Positions 26,210 through 34,905 of a DNA stretch of 64,000 bases are shown piece after piece. The stretch covers positions 248,001 through 312,000 of the forward strand of contig JAJUJI010000001.1 of assembly GCA_029265405.1 (NCBI GenBank), given 5' to 3'. The position numbers and the translations under genes were made by a program. Each line of letters starts with the position of its first letter. The first letter of the stretch is position 1. The notes below the pieces were generated by a model that had not been told where the DNA came from, ran no database searches, and saw nothing but the letters and a program-made list of their open reading frames with translations. This stretch comes from Clostridiales bacterium (GTDB taxonomy: Bacteria > Bacillota > Clostridia > Oscillospirales > Oscillospiraceae).

Positions 26210-27241
26210 TCACTTTATTTTCTTGGACGGATCTACCCAGTCGAGATCGTCGCGGGCCCTGCCGAAGGGCTCGCCGCCCTCAGGGACGCCCCACATGGGA
26301 GGGGGAGGAGGAGCATTTTTGCCCTCGCCGCCGGCGGGAGGCGCAAACCTTTTCCTCATTTCCTCCATGCGGGCGGCGGCCTTCGCGTCGCGTTCGGCGG
26401 CCGTCAGCGTATAGTCCTCGATGGTTTCATGCAGCGAGCGAAGCTGAGTCTTCCAGGAGGCGGTGTCGCGGGAGGGCAGGACGATTATGCGCCCGTTCTC
26501 AATGCCCTCCTTAAGTATCTCGGCAAGCTCCACCGGGTCTATGCCGGTTGCGTGTATGGCATTAAGGGTCTTCATGGTGCCTTCGCTCACGTGATAGCCG
26601 GTGTTCCTCAGGTGCGCGGGGCGGTACTTCTCGGCGTTGCCTATGTTGGAGTTGATGTTTCCGGGGCACAATACTGTTGCGCCCGCGCCGTAGGGCCTGA
26701 GGGCCTCGGCATAGGAGTACATCAGGTTGTTCACGGCGGCCTTGGCGGCGGAATAGGGCCCCGTTCCCGAGCCGGCCATGAATGCTCCCATGGAGGAGGT
26801 GGTGGCTACATGGAATTCGGTCTTATGGGCGTAGGCCTTGATCATGCGCGGCACGAAAATAAGAAGTCCGTTTACGACGTGATTGAGGCAGACTCCCATG
26901 ACCCAGTCGAAATCGTCGAAGGTGGAGGCTTCGATGGGGCCGAAGGAGTTTACGCCCGCGGTTTGGATCAGCAGGTGCGGAGGCCCGCCGAATACCTCCT
27001 CCACCTTGTCGGCCGCGGCTGTGTACTCCTGGCGGTTGGTAAGGTCAACCTTCAGCGGCAGGATGTCCTCCCTTTTTAGACCGTAAGCCACGAGCTCCTC
27101 GACAGCCTTGTCCAGAGCCTCCTGGCGCACGTCGGCAATGGCGACCCTCATGCCCGCCTTGCCGAAAACCTTGGCCTGACCGAGCCCGGCGCCGGAGGCG
27201 CCTCCAGTGATAAAGACGATTTTACCGGCAAAATCCTTCAT
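26210..27241 (-). CDS. Short-chain dehydrogenase/reductase with proline-rich C-terminal tail
   Basis: A 343-aa NAD(P)-dependent classical SDR. Motifs: a cofactor-binding glycine-rich loop TGGASGAGLG near residue 9, IADVR after beta-2, the NAG-equivalent QTAGVN, catalytic Ser in TTSSMGAF, and catalytic Tyr/Lys in GPYSAAKAA. The last 80 residues exceed the usual 250-aa SDR length and contain a run of prolines (PPPPPMWGVP) before DLDWVDPSKK. The substrate cannot be inferred. Start at 27241 has AGGAG upstream. It appears monocistronic. Confidence 0.85.
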   Translation of the reverse strand: MKDFAGKIVFITGGASGAGLGQAKVFGKAGMRVAIADVRQEALDKAVEELVAYGLKREDILPLKVDLTNRQEYTAAADKVEEVFGGPPHLLIQTAGVNSFGPIEASTFDDFDWVMGVCLNHVVNGLLIFVPRMIKAYAHKTEFHVATTSSMGAFMAGSGTGPYSAAKAAVNNLMYSYAEALRPYGAGATVLCPGNINSNIGNAEKYRPAHLRNTGYHVSEGTMKTLNAIHATGIDPVELAEILKEGIENGRIIVLPSRDTASWKTQLRSLHETIEDYTLTAAERDAKAAARMEEMRKRFAPPAGGEGKNAPPPPPMWGVPEGGEPFGRARDDLDWVDPSKKIK

Positions 27242-27380
27242 TCTCTTCGCTCCTTGTTCAAAAAATTTCACGCACGCCTAATGCCGGATGGAGGCTCATA
27301 TACCCTGCAAAGCCTGAACTTTTCAAAAGCCCGCATAGTCCTTCGCCCTCCTCCGCAGTTAGGAATTTGTTTATGGCAAC

Positions 27381-27409
27381 ATTTTATCATCGTTTTTGCC
27401 AAAAAACAA
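27381..27409 (-). promoter_or_regulatory. Promoter of the SDR gene
   Basis: On the minus strand, TTGTTT at 27409-27404, a 17-bp spacer, and TAAAAT at 27386-27381. It sits about 140 nt before the start codon. Confidence 0.45.
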
Positions 27410-27532
27410 TCCATATTTTAATAATTTATTTCAATATATGCCCATAAAAAGATTAACATGCCCATATTACCGGCGTCATTATTTCGCGCGCTGCATCCTG
27501 TTTCCCGCCGAGACGGGCTCCGCAATTTATAG

Positions 27533-29365
27533 CTATTCGCCCATCCCGCTTTGGGTTTTATACATCTCGGCATACAGTCCGTTAAGCTCCATAAGCTCGT
27601 CGTGGCTGCCCTTTTCGGCTATGCGCCCGTCGCGTATAAATACTATCAGGTCCGAATCGCGTATGGTGGAGAGGCGGTGGGCAATAATGAAGGAGGTCCT
27701 GCCCTTAGTCATTTCAAGCATGGCCAGGCGTATCCGGCGTTCGGTCATGGTATCCACCGAGCTTGTGGCCTCGTCCAGTATGAGTATGGGGGCGTCCACC
27801 AGCACCGCGCGGGCGATGGTCAGGAGCTGCCTTTCGCCCTGGCTCAGGGCGGCCCCGCCCTGGCTGAGCACCGTATCATATCCGTCGGGCAGCCTTCGTA
27901 TGAAAGAGTCCGCCCCCGCCGTGGCCGCCGCTGCGCGAACCTGCTCGAAAGGCGCGTCCTGCCTGCCGTAGGCTATATTCTCGCGTACGCTCGCGTCGAA
28001 AAGCGAAGCGTCCTGCAATACTGCGCCGAAAGCGCGGCGCAAATCCCGAAGCCTGTATTCCCTCAGGTCGCGCCCGTCCAGCAGTATGCGGCCGGAATCC
28101 ACATCGTAAAAGCGCGTCAGCAGGTTTATTATGGTGGTCTTGCCCGCACCCGTCGGCCCAACGATAGCCACGCGCGTCCCCTCCGGAACGCTCAGGCTGA
28201 AGCCCTCCAAAACCGGCTTGCCCTTTGAGTATCCGAAGGAAACATTTTCAAACTCTATCCTGCCGCGCGGCGCCTCCAGCGGAAGGGCGTCCGGCCCGTC
28301 CTCGGGCTCGGGAGCTTCGTCGAGGATCTCGAAAATGCGTTCCGCGCCCGCCACTGCGGTTTGAAAATTGTTGTAGATGTTCGCTATCTCGACGAAGGGA
28401 CGCGAAAACTGCCTGGAATAAAGCAAAAAGCTGGATATCAGGCCCACGCTTATCAGGCCCTCGGCAGCCATTATGCCGCTGACGACGGCTATGCTCATAT
28501 AGCCGAGGTTGTTTATGACATTGGTTATGGGCATAAGAAAGCCCGACACTATCAGGGCCCGAGTCGCCACCTCGCATAGCTCGCGGTTTTTTTCTTCAAA
28601 TTGCTTAAGCATCTCGCCCTCGCGGCAAAACGCCTTAACTACGGAAAGGCCCGAAACGCTTTCCTCTATCTGCCCGTTCAGTCTTCCCAGAGCGGCCTGC
28701 TGAGCCTTGAAAAGCCTACCGGTGCGCTTGGTGACAGCCTTTGTCAAAATGAAAATAAGGATCACCATCGCCAAAGCCACGCAGGTAAGCGCCGGGCTCA
28801 GGAAGAGCATTATGCCCAGTATGCCGAGTATGGTAAAGGTGAAAACCAGCAGCTGGGAGAGGGAATCGGATATGGTGGAGCTGATGTTGTCCACGTCGTT
28901 GGTGAGCCTGCTCATCAGCTCCCCGTGCTGTCTGCGGTCGAAAAAGGCCAGCGGCAGCTTTTTCATAGCCGAAAAAAGCGCCATGCGGATATGCAGTATT
29001 ATTTTCTGGCTTATGGAGGCCATTGAAAATTGCTGCATGAAGCGCACCAGCCAGTCTCCCAGATAAATGGCCAGCATCAGCAGAATGATTTTCAATGCAT
29101 AACCGCCCGAGTCTATGGCGTTGATCGCCCTTCCTATTATAAGCGGAGAAAGAACAGACGAAGCGGAGGCAAGAACCGACAGCAGCATGATCCAGCCAAG
29201 CCCCTTGCGGTGTCCCTCGGTAAGCCTCCAGAGCCGAAGCAGAGTGCCCTTCATGTTCTTGGGCCTTTCGCCCGGCTGCCCGCGCTGCAGGCCCATCCCC
29301 CCCATTCCTCCGCCGGGCCTGCCGAAGTGCCGGTCGGGCGGGGGCGCAAAGCGAGAGCTATCCAA
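27533..29365 (-). CDS. ABC multidrug exporter half-transporter (second subunit)
   Basis: A 610-aa fused permease-ATPase. A Gly/Pro/Met-rich cytoplasmic N-terminus (about 40 residues) precedes a six-helix exporter domain and an ATPase with Walker A GPTGAGKTT, signature LSQGERQ, Walker B ILILDEATSSVD and the IIAHRLST switch. The signature is consistent with the consensus site of a heterodimeric exporter of the BmrCD/EfrAB type. It starts with TTG at 29365 with GGAGG 8 nt upstream, and overlaps the end of the preceding transporter gene by 8 nt, so translation is probably coupled. Confidence 0.9.
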   Translation of the reverse strand: MDSSRFAPPPDRHFGRPGGGMGGMGLQRGQPGERPKNMKGTLLRLWRLTEGHRKGLGWIMLLSVLASASSVLSPLIIGRAINAIDSGGYALKIILLMLAIYLGDWLVRFMQQFSMASISQKIILHIRMALFSAMKKLPLAFFDRRQHGELMSRLTNDVDNISSTISDSLSQLLVFTFTILGILGIMLFLSPALTCVALAMVILIFILTKAVTKRTGRLFKAQQAALGRLNGQIEESVSGLSVVKAFCREGEMLKQFEEKNRELCEVATRALIVSGFLMPITNVINNLGYMSIAVVSGIMAAEGLISVGLISSFLLYSRQFSRPFVEIANIYNNFQTAVAGAERIFEILDEAPEPEDGPDALPLEAPRGRIEFENVSFGYSKGKPVLEGFSLSVPEGTRVAIVGPTGAGKTTIINLLTRFYDVDSGRILLDGRDLREYRLRDLRRAFGAVLQDASLFDASVRENIAYGRQDAPFEQVRAAAATAGADSFIRRLPDGYDTVLSQGGAALSQGERQLLTIARAVLVDAPILILDEATSSVDTMTERRIRLAMLEMTKGRTSFIIAHRLSTIRDSDLIVFIRDGRIAEKGSHDELMELNGLYAEMYKTQSGMGE

Positions 29366-31079
29366 GCTTGCCGCCTCCTATCTGCGATTCGTATATGGCC
29401 TGGTATACCGGGCAGTCCCTCATCAGCTCCGCGTGAGTCCCGAAGCCCAGCAGGCGCCCGTCCTCAAGGCAGAGTATCCTGTCGGCCCGCATTACAGTCG
29501 ATATCCGCTGGCTAATAAGCAGCACCGTCATGCCCGAATGCTCCGAAACGGCCCTGAGCCCCCTTAAAACGGCGGCCTCGGTGGAGGCGTCCAGCGCGCT
29601 TGTGCAGTCGTCAAGGATCATTATTTTGGGCTTCCTGAGTATCGCCCGCGCTATCGACAGGCGCTGCTTTTGCCCGCCAGAGAGGTTGACGCCTCCCTGT
29701 CCCAGGACGGTGTCGTAGCCGTCCGGAAAGCTGTCCACAAATTCATCGGCGCAGGCGAGACGCGCGGCGGCCCTCATGCTCTCCTCGGAAGCGCCCCCGT
29801 CGCCCCAGAGCAGGTTTTCCCTGATTGTGCCGGTAAACAGAAGCGCTTTTTGCGGTACAACCGCTATCGCCCCGCGCAGCGTTTCCGGCTCCATATCGTT
29901 TACGCCGAAGCCGTCCACCAGCACGCTGCCGGAGGCGGCGTCGTAAAACCTGGGGACGAGATTTACCAGCGTGGTCTTGCCCGAGCCGGTAGGCCCGATT
30001 ATGCCTATAGTTTCCCCCGCCCGCGCGAAAAAGCTTATATTCTCCAGAGCCGTCTTCGACGAGCCCGCATAGGCAAAGCTGACGTTTTTAAAGGTTATTT
30101 CTCCCCTTATATCCGGCTTCAGAGGGCTTGCCGCTTTTTTCTGCGCCGGCGCCTCTTCCAGTATCTCGCGAACCCTTTCGGAGGAGGCCGCCGCGCGCAC
30201 CGCGTTGTTCAAAATATTCGAAACCATGCCCAGAGCGAAAAGCACCTGCGTCATATAGTTGACCGAGGCCATCAGCCGCCCTATCCGACCTGCGTCCCGG
30301 GCATCGTACAGCCAGAGCAGCACTATGATGCCCATGTTGACCGTCAGGTTGATAAGCGGCGAAAACACGGCCAGCACCCTTGTCGCCGCAATGCCCGCGT
30401 CGGCGAAGCCTTCTGCGGCCGCGGCAAATTTGTGTTCCTCTTTTTCCTCGGCGTTGAAGGCCTTGACCACGCGCACTGAAGACAGGAACTCGCGGCTGAC
30501 GTCGTTGAGCCTGTCCAGCCTTTTTTGCAGCCTGGCAAAGCGGGGGTAGCCCAGCCTCATGTTGGCGGCTATGAGCGCCGCCGAAACGCAGAGTATTGCC
30601 GCCATAACCGGAAATTGGCGGGGCGTCTGCGCGATTATCAGCGCTATCGCGCCTATGCAGGTTGCGGGGGCCTTGAGCATTATGCGCATGCTGCCGTTTA
30701 TGAAGTTTTGCATCTGCGTGACGTCGTTTGTAATGCGTGTGACGATAGAGGAGGGCTGCAAGCGGTCTATGTTTTCAAAGGACAGCTCCAGCACCTTGCC
30801 GTAAAGGTCCGCGCGCAGCTCCTTTCCTATTGTCTGCGAGGTGCGGCTGGCAAAAAGGTTGCGCAGCACCGCGCCCGCCGCGCCCGCCGCCGCGATGCCA
30901 AGCATTACGGCCCCGTAAAGGATAATGCGCCCGACATCCTTATTTTTTACTCCCTCGTCCACTACGCGCGCCATGAAGGTGGGCTGCATAAGGTCCGCGA
31001 AGGTCTCGATAAGGAGAAAAAACATGGCGGTGAAAAACATCTTCTTATGCCCGGCTATTCTGTCTATAATCAGCTTCAT
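29358..31079 (-). CDS. ABC multidrug exporter half-transporter (first subunit)
   Basis: A 573-aa fused permease-ATPase and partner of the following gene. Six transmembrane helices occupy roughly the first 320 residues. The ATPase has Walker A GPTGSGKTT, signature LSGGQKQ, and Walker B IMILDDCTSALD, where the catalytic Glu after Walker B is Asp. That is the usual mark of the degenerate site in heterodimeric exporters. It lies 7 nt after a marR gene and overlaps the second subunit gene. A drug, peptide or lipid substrate is likely, but none can be named. Confidence 0.9.
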   Translation of the reverse strand: MKLIIDRIAGHKKMFFTAMFFLLIETFADLMQPTFMARVVDEGVKNKDVGRIILYGAVMLGIAAAGAAGAVLRNLFASRTSQTIGKELRADLYGKVLELSFENIDRLQPSSIVTRITNDVTQMQNFINGSMRIMLKAPATCIGAIALIIAQTPRQFPVMAAILCVSAALIAANMRLGYPRFARLQKRLDRLNDVSREFLSSVRVVKAFNAEEKEEHKFAAAAEGFADAGIAATRVLAVFSPLINLTVNMGIIVLLWLYDARDAGRIGRLMASVNYMTQVLFALGMVSNILNNAVRAAASSERVREILEEAPAQKKAASPLKPDIRGEITFKNVSFAYAGSSKTALENISFFARAGETIGIIGPTGSGKTTLVNLVPRFYDAASGSVLVDGFGVNDMEPETLRGAIAVVPQKALLFTGTIRENLLWGDGGASEESMRAAARLACADEFVDSFPDGYDTVLGQGGVNLSGGQKQRLSIARAILRKPKIMILDDCTSALDASTEAAVLRGLRAVSEHSGMTVLLISQRISTVMRADRILCLEDGRLLGFGTHAELMRDCPVYQAIYESQIGGGKLG

Positions 31080-31086
31080 TTTCCGC

Positions 31087-31530
31087 TTACCGCTCCGCCC
31101 GCTCTCCCATGGTTATTTTGCTCCAGCGCTCGCCCAATGCGGAAAGGATCCTGTGGAGCTCGGCCTTTTCCGCGCCGCTCAAATGCGAAAACAGCAGGTC
31201 CGCAATCTCTTCCCGCTCCCTTTCGGCCTCCATTGCGGTGAGCCTTCCCGCGCCGGTAAGACGCACGTCAATATTCCTCCGGTCGTCGCGGCTCTTTTCG
31301 CGGGTTATCAGGCCCGCTCTCTCCATGCTTTCAAGCTGCTCGCTCAGGGTGGCCGCCCGGCGCTGGGTTATCTCCGCAAGCTCCCGCTGGGTCATCGCGC
31401 CGTTTTCAGCGTTCAGCAGCAAGATAAGGATGCGGCTCTGCCCCTGAAAGCGGCTCATATGGTGCTGAATATGCGCGCAGCGGCGAAACGCCTTCAGCAG
31501 CTCCAGATTTGCAATTCCGGTTTCCTCCAC
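31087..31530 (-). CDS. MarR-family transcriptional regulator
   Basis: A 147-aa winged-helix repressor with the MarR pattern: a dimerisation helix, MTQRELAEITQRRAATLSEQLESM as recognition region, and the DDRRNIDVRLT wing. It probably represses its own three-gene operon with the ABC exporter, which starts 7 nt after its stop. The start is a GTG at 31530, chosen because GGGAGG lies 8 nt upstream; the in-frame TTG at 31548 precedes the SD. No effector is known. Confidence 0.87.
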   Translation of the reverse strand: MEETGIANLELLKAFRRCAHIQHHMSRFQGQSRILILLLNAENGAMTQRELAEITQRRAATLSEQLESMERAGLITREKSRDDRRNIDVRLTGAGRLTAMEAEREREEIADLLFSHLSGAEKAELHRILSALGERWSKITMGERAER

Positions 31531-31572
31531 CGTCTCATCCTCCCGCAAATATATTTATTAGGGACCTTATAA

Positions 31573-31601
31573 TTTATACCCTCTGCGCCGGAAAATGTCA
31601 A
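31573..31601 (-). promoter_or_regulatory. Promoter of the marR-ABC operon
   Basis: On the minus strand, TTGACA at 31601-31596, a 17-bp spacer, and TATAAA at 31578-31573. The predicted transcript starts about 35 nt before the GTG. Confidence 0.7.
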
Positions 31602-31619
31602 GGCCCCTAACAAATTTCA

Positions 31620-31652
31620 GGCTGCTCCGGGCGTAGAAATGCCGGAACAGCC
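31620..31652 (-). terminator. Hairpin downstream of the feo operon
   Basis: GGCTGCTCCGG and CCGGAACAGCC pair with one mismatch around an 11-nt loop. It lies 140 nt past the last feo gene and just upstream of the marR promoter. Its terminator role is uncertain because the minus-strand T-run is poor. Confidence 0.4.
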
Positions 31653-31793
31653 CAAAAAGCGTAGGGGCCATAATTGCGCGTATTTTGCTTTTATAATTCA
31701 ATTTATAACAACGGACCGGTTTAACATGTATGCTTTCAACCTGAAGCCCTTTATCAAATCTGATATTTGCCAGCGAGAACCATTATAACCGAT

Positions 31794-31964
31794 TCAATCG
31801 GCCTTATTTTTGCCTGGCGCGTTGCGGCAATTGAAGCGGCAATTGGCGCAGCCCGCCGGACCGCATACGTTGCCGCCCCTTTTTCCGCGCAGGAAAAGGG
31901 ACAGACAGGCGCCGGCGGCGGAGAGCCCTACAAGGGCAAGCAGGCCTATATCAAGCGCGCTCAT
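31794..31964 (-). CDS. FeoB-associated Cys-rich membrane peptide
   Basis: A 56-aa peptide with one transmembrane helix (LALVGLSAAGACLSLFL) followed by a basic, Cys-rich tail (CGPAGCANCRFNC). This architecture is that of the FeoB-associated Cys-rich protein family, thought to assist ferrous iron transport at the membrane. Its ATG overlaps the feoB stop in an ATGA arrangement at 31961-31964, so it is translationally coupled as the last gene of the feo operon. Confidence 0.85.
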   Translation of the reverse strand: MSALDIGLLALVGLSAAGACLSLFLRGKRGGNVCGPAGCANCRFNCRNAPGKNKAD

Positions 31965-33967
31965 AAAAGCAAGCCTCCAATCTGGTAAACCGAAAAGGCC
32001 GCGAGCCAGGCGACAAGGCACTGCAGGACAACGACTCCCAGTGTCGCGATGCCCGATTTTAGCTCCTTCCTGATGGTGGCGACCGCAGCGGCGCAGGGCG
32101 TATAGAGCAGGGTAAAAATAAGGAAGCTGACCGCGGACAGCGGCGTAAACAAGCCGGACAAAGCCGAGCTCAGGTCGGCTACGGAGGTTCCAAGCAGGAC
32201 GGAAAGGGTGCTCACGACGGCCTCCTTTGCCGTGAAGCCCGTAACCAGCCCGGTGGCGACGCGCCAGTCTGCAAAGCCGACGGGTATAAATATCGGCGAA
32301 ATCAGCCGCCCGACGGACGCCAGCAGGCTGAAGGAGCTGTCGGTCACCGCGTTCAGCCGCGTGTCGAAGCTTTGAAGGAACCAAATGACAACGGTGGCAA
32401 GAAAGATTATCGTGAAGGCGCGCTGCAAGAAGTCGCGGGCCTTTTCCCAAAGAAGCAGGGCCACGCTTTTGAGCGAGGGGAGGCGGTAATTTGGAAGCTC
32501 CATAACGAAGGGGACGGGCTGGCCCCTGAAAGCGGTTTTGTTCAGCAGCAGGGCGACTATCACGCCCAGAACGATGCCGGAGGCGTAAAGAGCTATCATG
32601 ACAAAGGCCTCGCGCCCCGGAAAAAAGGCCGCGCTGAAGACGGCGTAGATGGGTATCTTGGCCGAGCAGCTCATATAAGGCGTAAGCAGTATGGTCAGCT
32701 TCCTGTCGCGCTCGGAAGCGAGGGTCCGGGTGGCCATAATTGCGGGAACCGAGCAGCCGAAGCCTATAAGCATGGGCACGAAGCTTCTCCCGGAAAGGCC
32801 TATCCTGCGAAGCGGTTTGTCCATTACGAAGGCAACCCGCGCCATGTAGCCTGTATCCTCAAGTATGGAGAGGAAAAAAAACAAGGTGACTATTATCGGC
32901 AGGAAGCTCAGCACGCCGCCGACGCCCGCAAATACGCCGTCTATGATAAGGCTGCGCACTATGGGATTTATGCCGTAGGCGGCAAGGCCGCCATCGGCAA
33001 GGGCGGTAACCCGGTCGATCCCCAGCGAAAGCCAGTCGGACAGGGCGTTGCCTATGACGTTGAAGGTAAGCCAGAAAACAAGGAACAATACGCAGAAAAA
33101 TACGGGAAGAGCGGTATATTTACCGGTCAAAACACTGTCAATTTTAAGGCTGCGCAGATGCTCCCGGCTTTCCCGGCATTTGACGACGGACTCCGCCACC
33201 GCTTTTTCTATAAAGGCGTAGCGCATGTCGGCAAGCGCCTCGTTGCGGTCCAGCCCGGTTTCGTTTTCCATTTCCACTATGCTGTGCTCAAGCAGCTCTA
33301 GCTCGTTTCTGTCAAGCTCGAGGCGCTTTATTACCGACTCGTCGCCCTCGATAAGCTTTGCGGCGCAAAAGCGCGGAGATATGCCGGCCCTCAGCGCGTG
33401 GTCCTCTATTATGTGGGCGACCGAGTGTATGCAGCGGTGCACCGGGCCGACCGGGCAAAAGTCCGTGACGGCGGGATAGAGCTTGTTTTTCGCGACGTTT
33501 ACCGCCTGATCCACAAGCTCGGACACGCCCTCGTTTTTAGCGGCGCTGATGGGGACTACCGGTATGCCCAGCCTTTCCGACAGAGCCTTGACGTCCACGG
33601 AGCCGCAGTTGGCCCTGACCTCGTCCATCATGTTCAGAGCGAGCACCATAGGAATATGCAGCTCCAGAAGCTGGAGCGTCAGATACAGGTTCCGCTCGAT
33701 ATTTGTTGCGTCCACTATGTTTATAATCCCGTCGGGCTTGCTGTCCAATATAAAGTCCCGGGCGACAATCTCCTCCCCGGTATAGGGGCGTATGGAATAT
33801 ATCCCCGGCAAATCGACCACCGTGCAATCCTTGGCGCCCCGGATTTTGCCGCTCTTTTGCTCGACGGTAACGCCGGGGAAATTGCCCACATGCTGGTTCG
33901 AGCCCGTTAGGGCGTTGAACAGAGTCGTTTTTCCGCAGTTCTGGTTTCCCGCAAGCGCGAATACCAT
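31961..33967 (-). CDS. feoB: Ferrous iron transporter B
   Basis: A 668-aa inner-membrane Fe(II) transporter. The N-terminal G domain shows G1 GNQNCGKTTLFNALTG, G3 DLPGIYSIRP and G4 LNMMD within the first 125 residues. It is followed by a helical spacer and a polytopic core with two Gate-type repeats (FLPIIVTLFFFLSILEDTGYM, GFGCSVPAIMATRTL, GFTAKEAVVSTLSVLLGTS). feoA lies 42 nt upstream, and a Cys-rich accessory gene overlaps the end. Two iron-box-like operators precede the operon, consistent with iron repression. Confidence 0.95.
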   Translation of the reverse strand: MVFALAGNQNCGKTTLFNALTGSNQHVGNFPGVTVEQKSGKIRGAKDCTVVDLPGIYSIRPYTGEEIVARDFILDSKPDGIINIVDATNIERNLYLTLQLLELHIPMVLALNMMDEVRANCGSVDVKALSERLGIPVVPISAAKNEGVSELVDQAVNVAKNKLYPAVTDFCPVGPVHRCIHSVAHIIEDHALRAGISPRFCAAKLIEGDESVIKRLELDRNELELLEHSIVEMENETGLDRNEALADMRYAFIEKAVAESVVKCRESREHLRSLKIDSVLTGKYTALPVFFCVLFLVFWLTFNVIGNALSDWLSLGIDRVTALADGGLAAYGINPIVRSLIIDGVFAGVGGVLSFLPIIVTLFFFLSILEDTGYMARVAFVMDKPLRRIGLSGRSFVPMLIGFGCSVPAIMATRTLASERDRKLTILLTPYMSCSAKIPIYAVFSAAFFPGREAFVMIALYASGIVLGVIVALLLNKTAFRGQPVPFVMELPNYRLPSLKSVALLLWEKARDFLQRAFTIIFLATVVIWFLQSFDTRLNAVTDSSFSLLASVGRLISPIFIPVGFADWRVATGLVTGFTAKEAVVSTLSVLLGTSVADLSSALSGLFTPLSAVSFLIFTLLYTPCAAAVATIRKELKSGIATLGVVVLQCLVAWLAAFSVYQIGGLLL

Positions 33968-34009
33968 AGGTTGACCCCCTCCTTTATAGGCTATGCCGGC
34001 GCTCCGACC

Positions 34010-34231
34010 TCAGATTTCCACTTCTATGTTTTTCGCGTCTTCCTTGCGCAGGGTAAGCTCGTAGCCCCGCAAATGAATCTCAATGGGATCGCCCAGCGGG
34101 GCGACCTTTCGCATGGTGACCCTTGTGCGGGGTATCAGCCCCATATCCAAAAGCCTCAGCCTCAGGGGGCCCTGCCCGCCCACGGCCTTTATTGTTGCGC
34201 TGTCCCCGGCCTTCAGTTGATCCAGCGTCAT
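34010..34231 (-). CDS. feoA: Ferrous iron transport protein A
   Basis: A 73-aa SH3-like cytosolic protein that supports FeoB. Family motifs are LKAGDSATIKAV, LRLRLLDMGLIPRTRV and the C-terminal GYELTLRKEDAKNIEVE. The start at 34231 follows AAGGAGC by about 11 nt; an upstream in-frame ATG (34252) has no SD. First gene of feoA-feoB-Cys-rich peptide. Confidence 0.92.
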   Translation of the reverse strand: MTLDQLKAGDSATIKAVGGQGPLRLRLLDMGLIPRTRVTMRKVAPLGDPIEIHLRGYELTLRKEDAKNIEVEI

Positions 34232-34302
34232 GCTCCGGCAGCTCCTTTCCACATAAAACCGGCCTTAATATGCTTTCATAAGCCGGTTTATTTTATCAAC
34301 TA

Positions 34303-34318
34303 GTTAGGATTACCTAAC
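34303..34318. promoter_or_regulatory. DtxR/IdeR-type iron box 1
   Basis: GTTAGG and CCTAAC arms separated by ATTA. It matches about 14 of 19 positions of the IdeR/DtxR-type consensus by hand alignment. It lies between feoA and the divergent DtxR-family gene. Confidence 0.65.
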
Positions 34319-34324
34319 CCGAAT

Positions 34325-34344
34325 ATAGGTTAGCACAGCCTAAC
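34325..34344. promoter_or_regulatory. DtxR/IdeR-type iron box 2
   Basis: On the minus strand it reads GTTAGGCTGTGCTAACCTAT, about 15 of 19 matches to the IdeR/DtxR-type consensus by hand alignment. It overlaps the -10 side of the feo promoter, where binding would block transcription. Confidence 0.7.
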
Positions 34345-34355
34345 AAAAAAGTCAA
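34327..34355 (-). promoter_or_regulatory. Probable feo operon promoter
   Basis: On the minus strand, TTGACT at 34355-34350, a 17-bp spacer, and a weak TAACCT at 34332-34327. It is largely covered by iron box 2. Confidence 0.5.
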
Positions 34356-34369
34356 CGGCAAACACCGGG

Positions 34370-34398
34370 TTGATTCGACTATTTTTAGATGCTATAAT
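34370..34398 (+). promoter_or_regulatory. Promoter of the DtxR-family gene
   Basis: TTGATT at 34370-34375, a 17-bp spacer, and a perfect TATAAT at 34393-34398. It is divergent from the feo promoter and lies about 26 bp from iron box 2. Confidence 0.7.
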
Positions 34399-34492
34399 CT
34401 AAGCAAATTGTAGATATCGTGCAGAGGACGGCCGGGCCGAAAGAGCGCTTCCCGCCTTTGCTTTCGATTTGGCGAAGGGAACGGTTGGCTGG

Positions 34493-34855
34493 ATGATAAT
34501 TCATGAAGCGGCGGAGATGTATCTTGAAACAATACTGGTTTTGGAAAGGCGCAAGGGAGAGGTTCGCTCAGTGGATATAGCCAACGAAATGGGATACTCC
34601 AAGCCGACAATAAGCGAGCAGATGAAAAAATTTCGTGAAAACGGCTATATAGAAATGGAGGCCGACGGCCACATAACGCTGACCGAGGAAGGGCGGAGGA
34701 TAGCCGAGCAGACTCTGGAGCGGCACAACGTCATAGCGAAGATATTCATGAGCCTCGGGGTCGACGAGGAAACCGCATATCAGGATGCCTGCAGGGTCGA
34801 GCACTATATCAGCCAAAAAACCTATGACTGCATGAAAAAGCATTTTGAGGTCTGA
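34493..34855 (+). CDS. DtxR/MntR-family metal-dependent repressor, short form
   Basis: A 120-aa iron- or manganese-responsive repressor. It has the winged helix (EMYLETILVLERRKGEVRSV, then EMGYSKPTISEQMKKF) and the metal/dimerisation domain (AYQDACRVEHYIS). It lacks the C-terminal SH3-like domain of full DtxR, as is common in clostridial members. It is divergent from feoAB with two matching operators between, so it most likely represses feo when iron is plentiful. Start at 34493 is the first good ATG; an upstream in-frame TTG (34469) has no SD. Confidence 0.87.
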   Translation: MIIHEAAEMYLETILVLERRKGEVRSVDIANEMGYSKPTISEQMKKFRENGYIEMEADGHITLTEEGRRIAEQTLERHNVIAKIFMSLGVDEETAYQDACRVEHYISQKTYDCMKKHFEV

Positions 34856-34867
34856 ATAATAAAAGGA

Positions 34868-34897
34868 GCGCCGCGCTCAAGCGCGGCGCCGTATTTG
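34868..34897. terminator. Bidirectional terminator between convergent genes
   Basis: GCGCCGCGCT and AGCGCGGCGC form a perfect 10-bp stem with a very short loop. T-rich tails lie on both sides, serving the DtxR-type gene and the acs operon. Confidence 0.7.
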
Positions 34898-34905
34898 TTT
34901 CCGGC

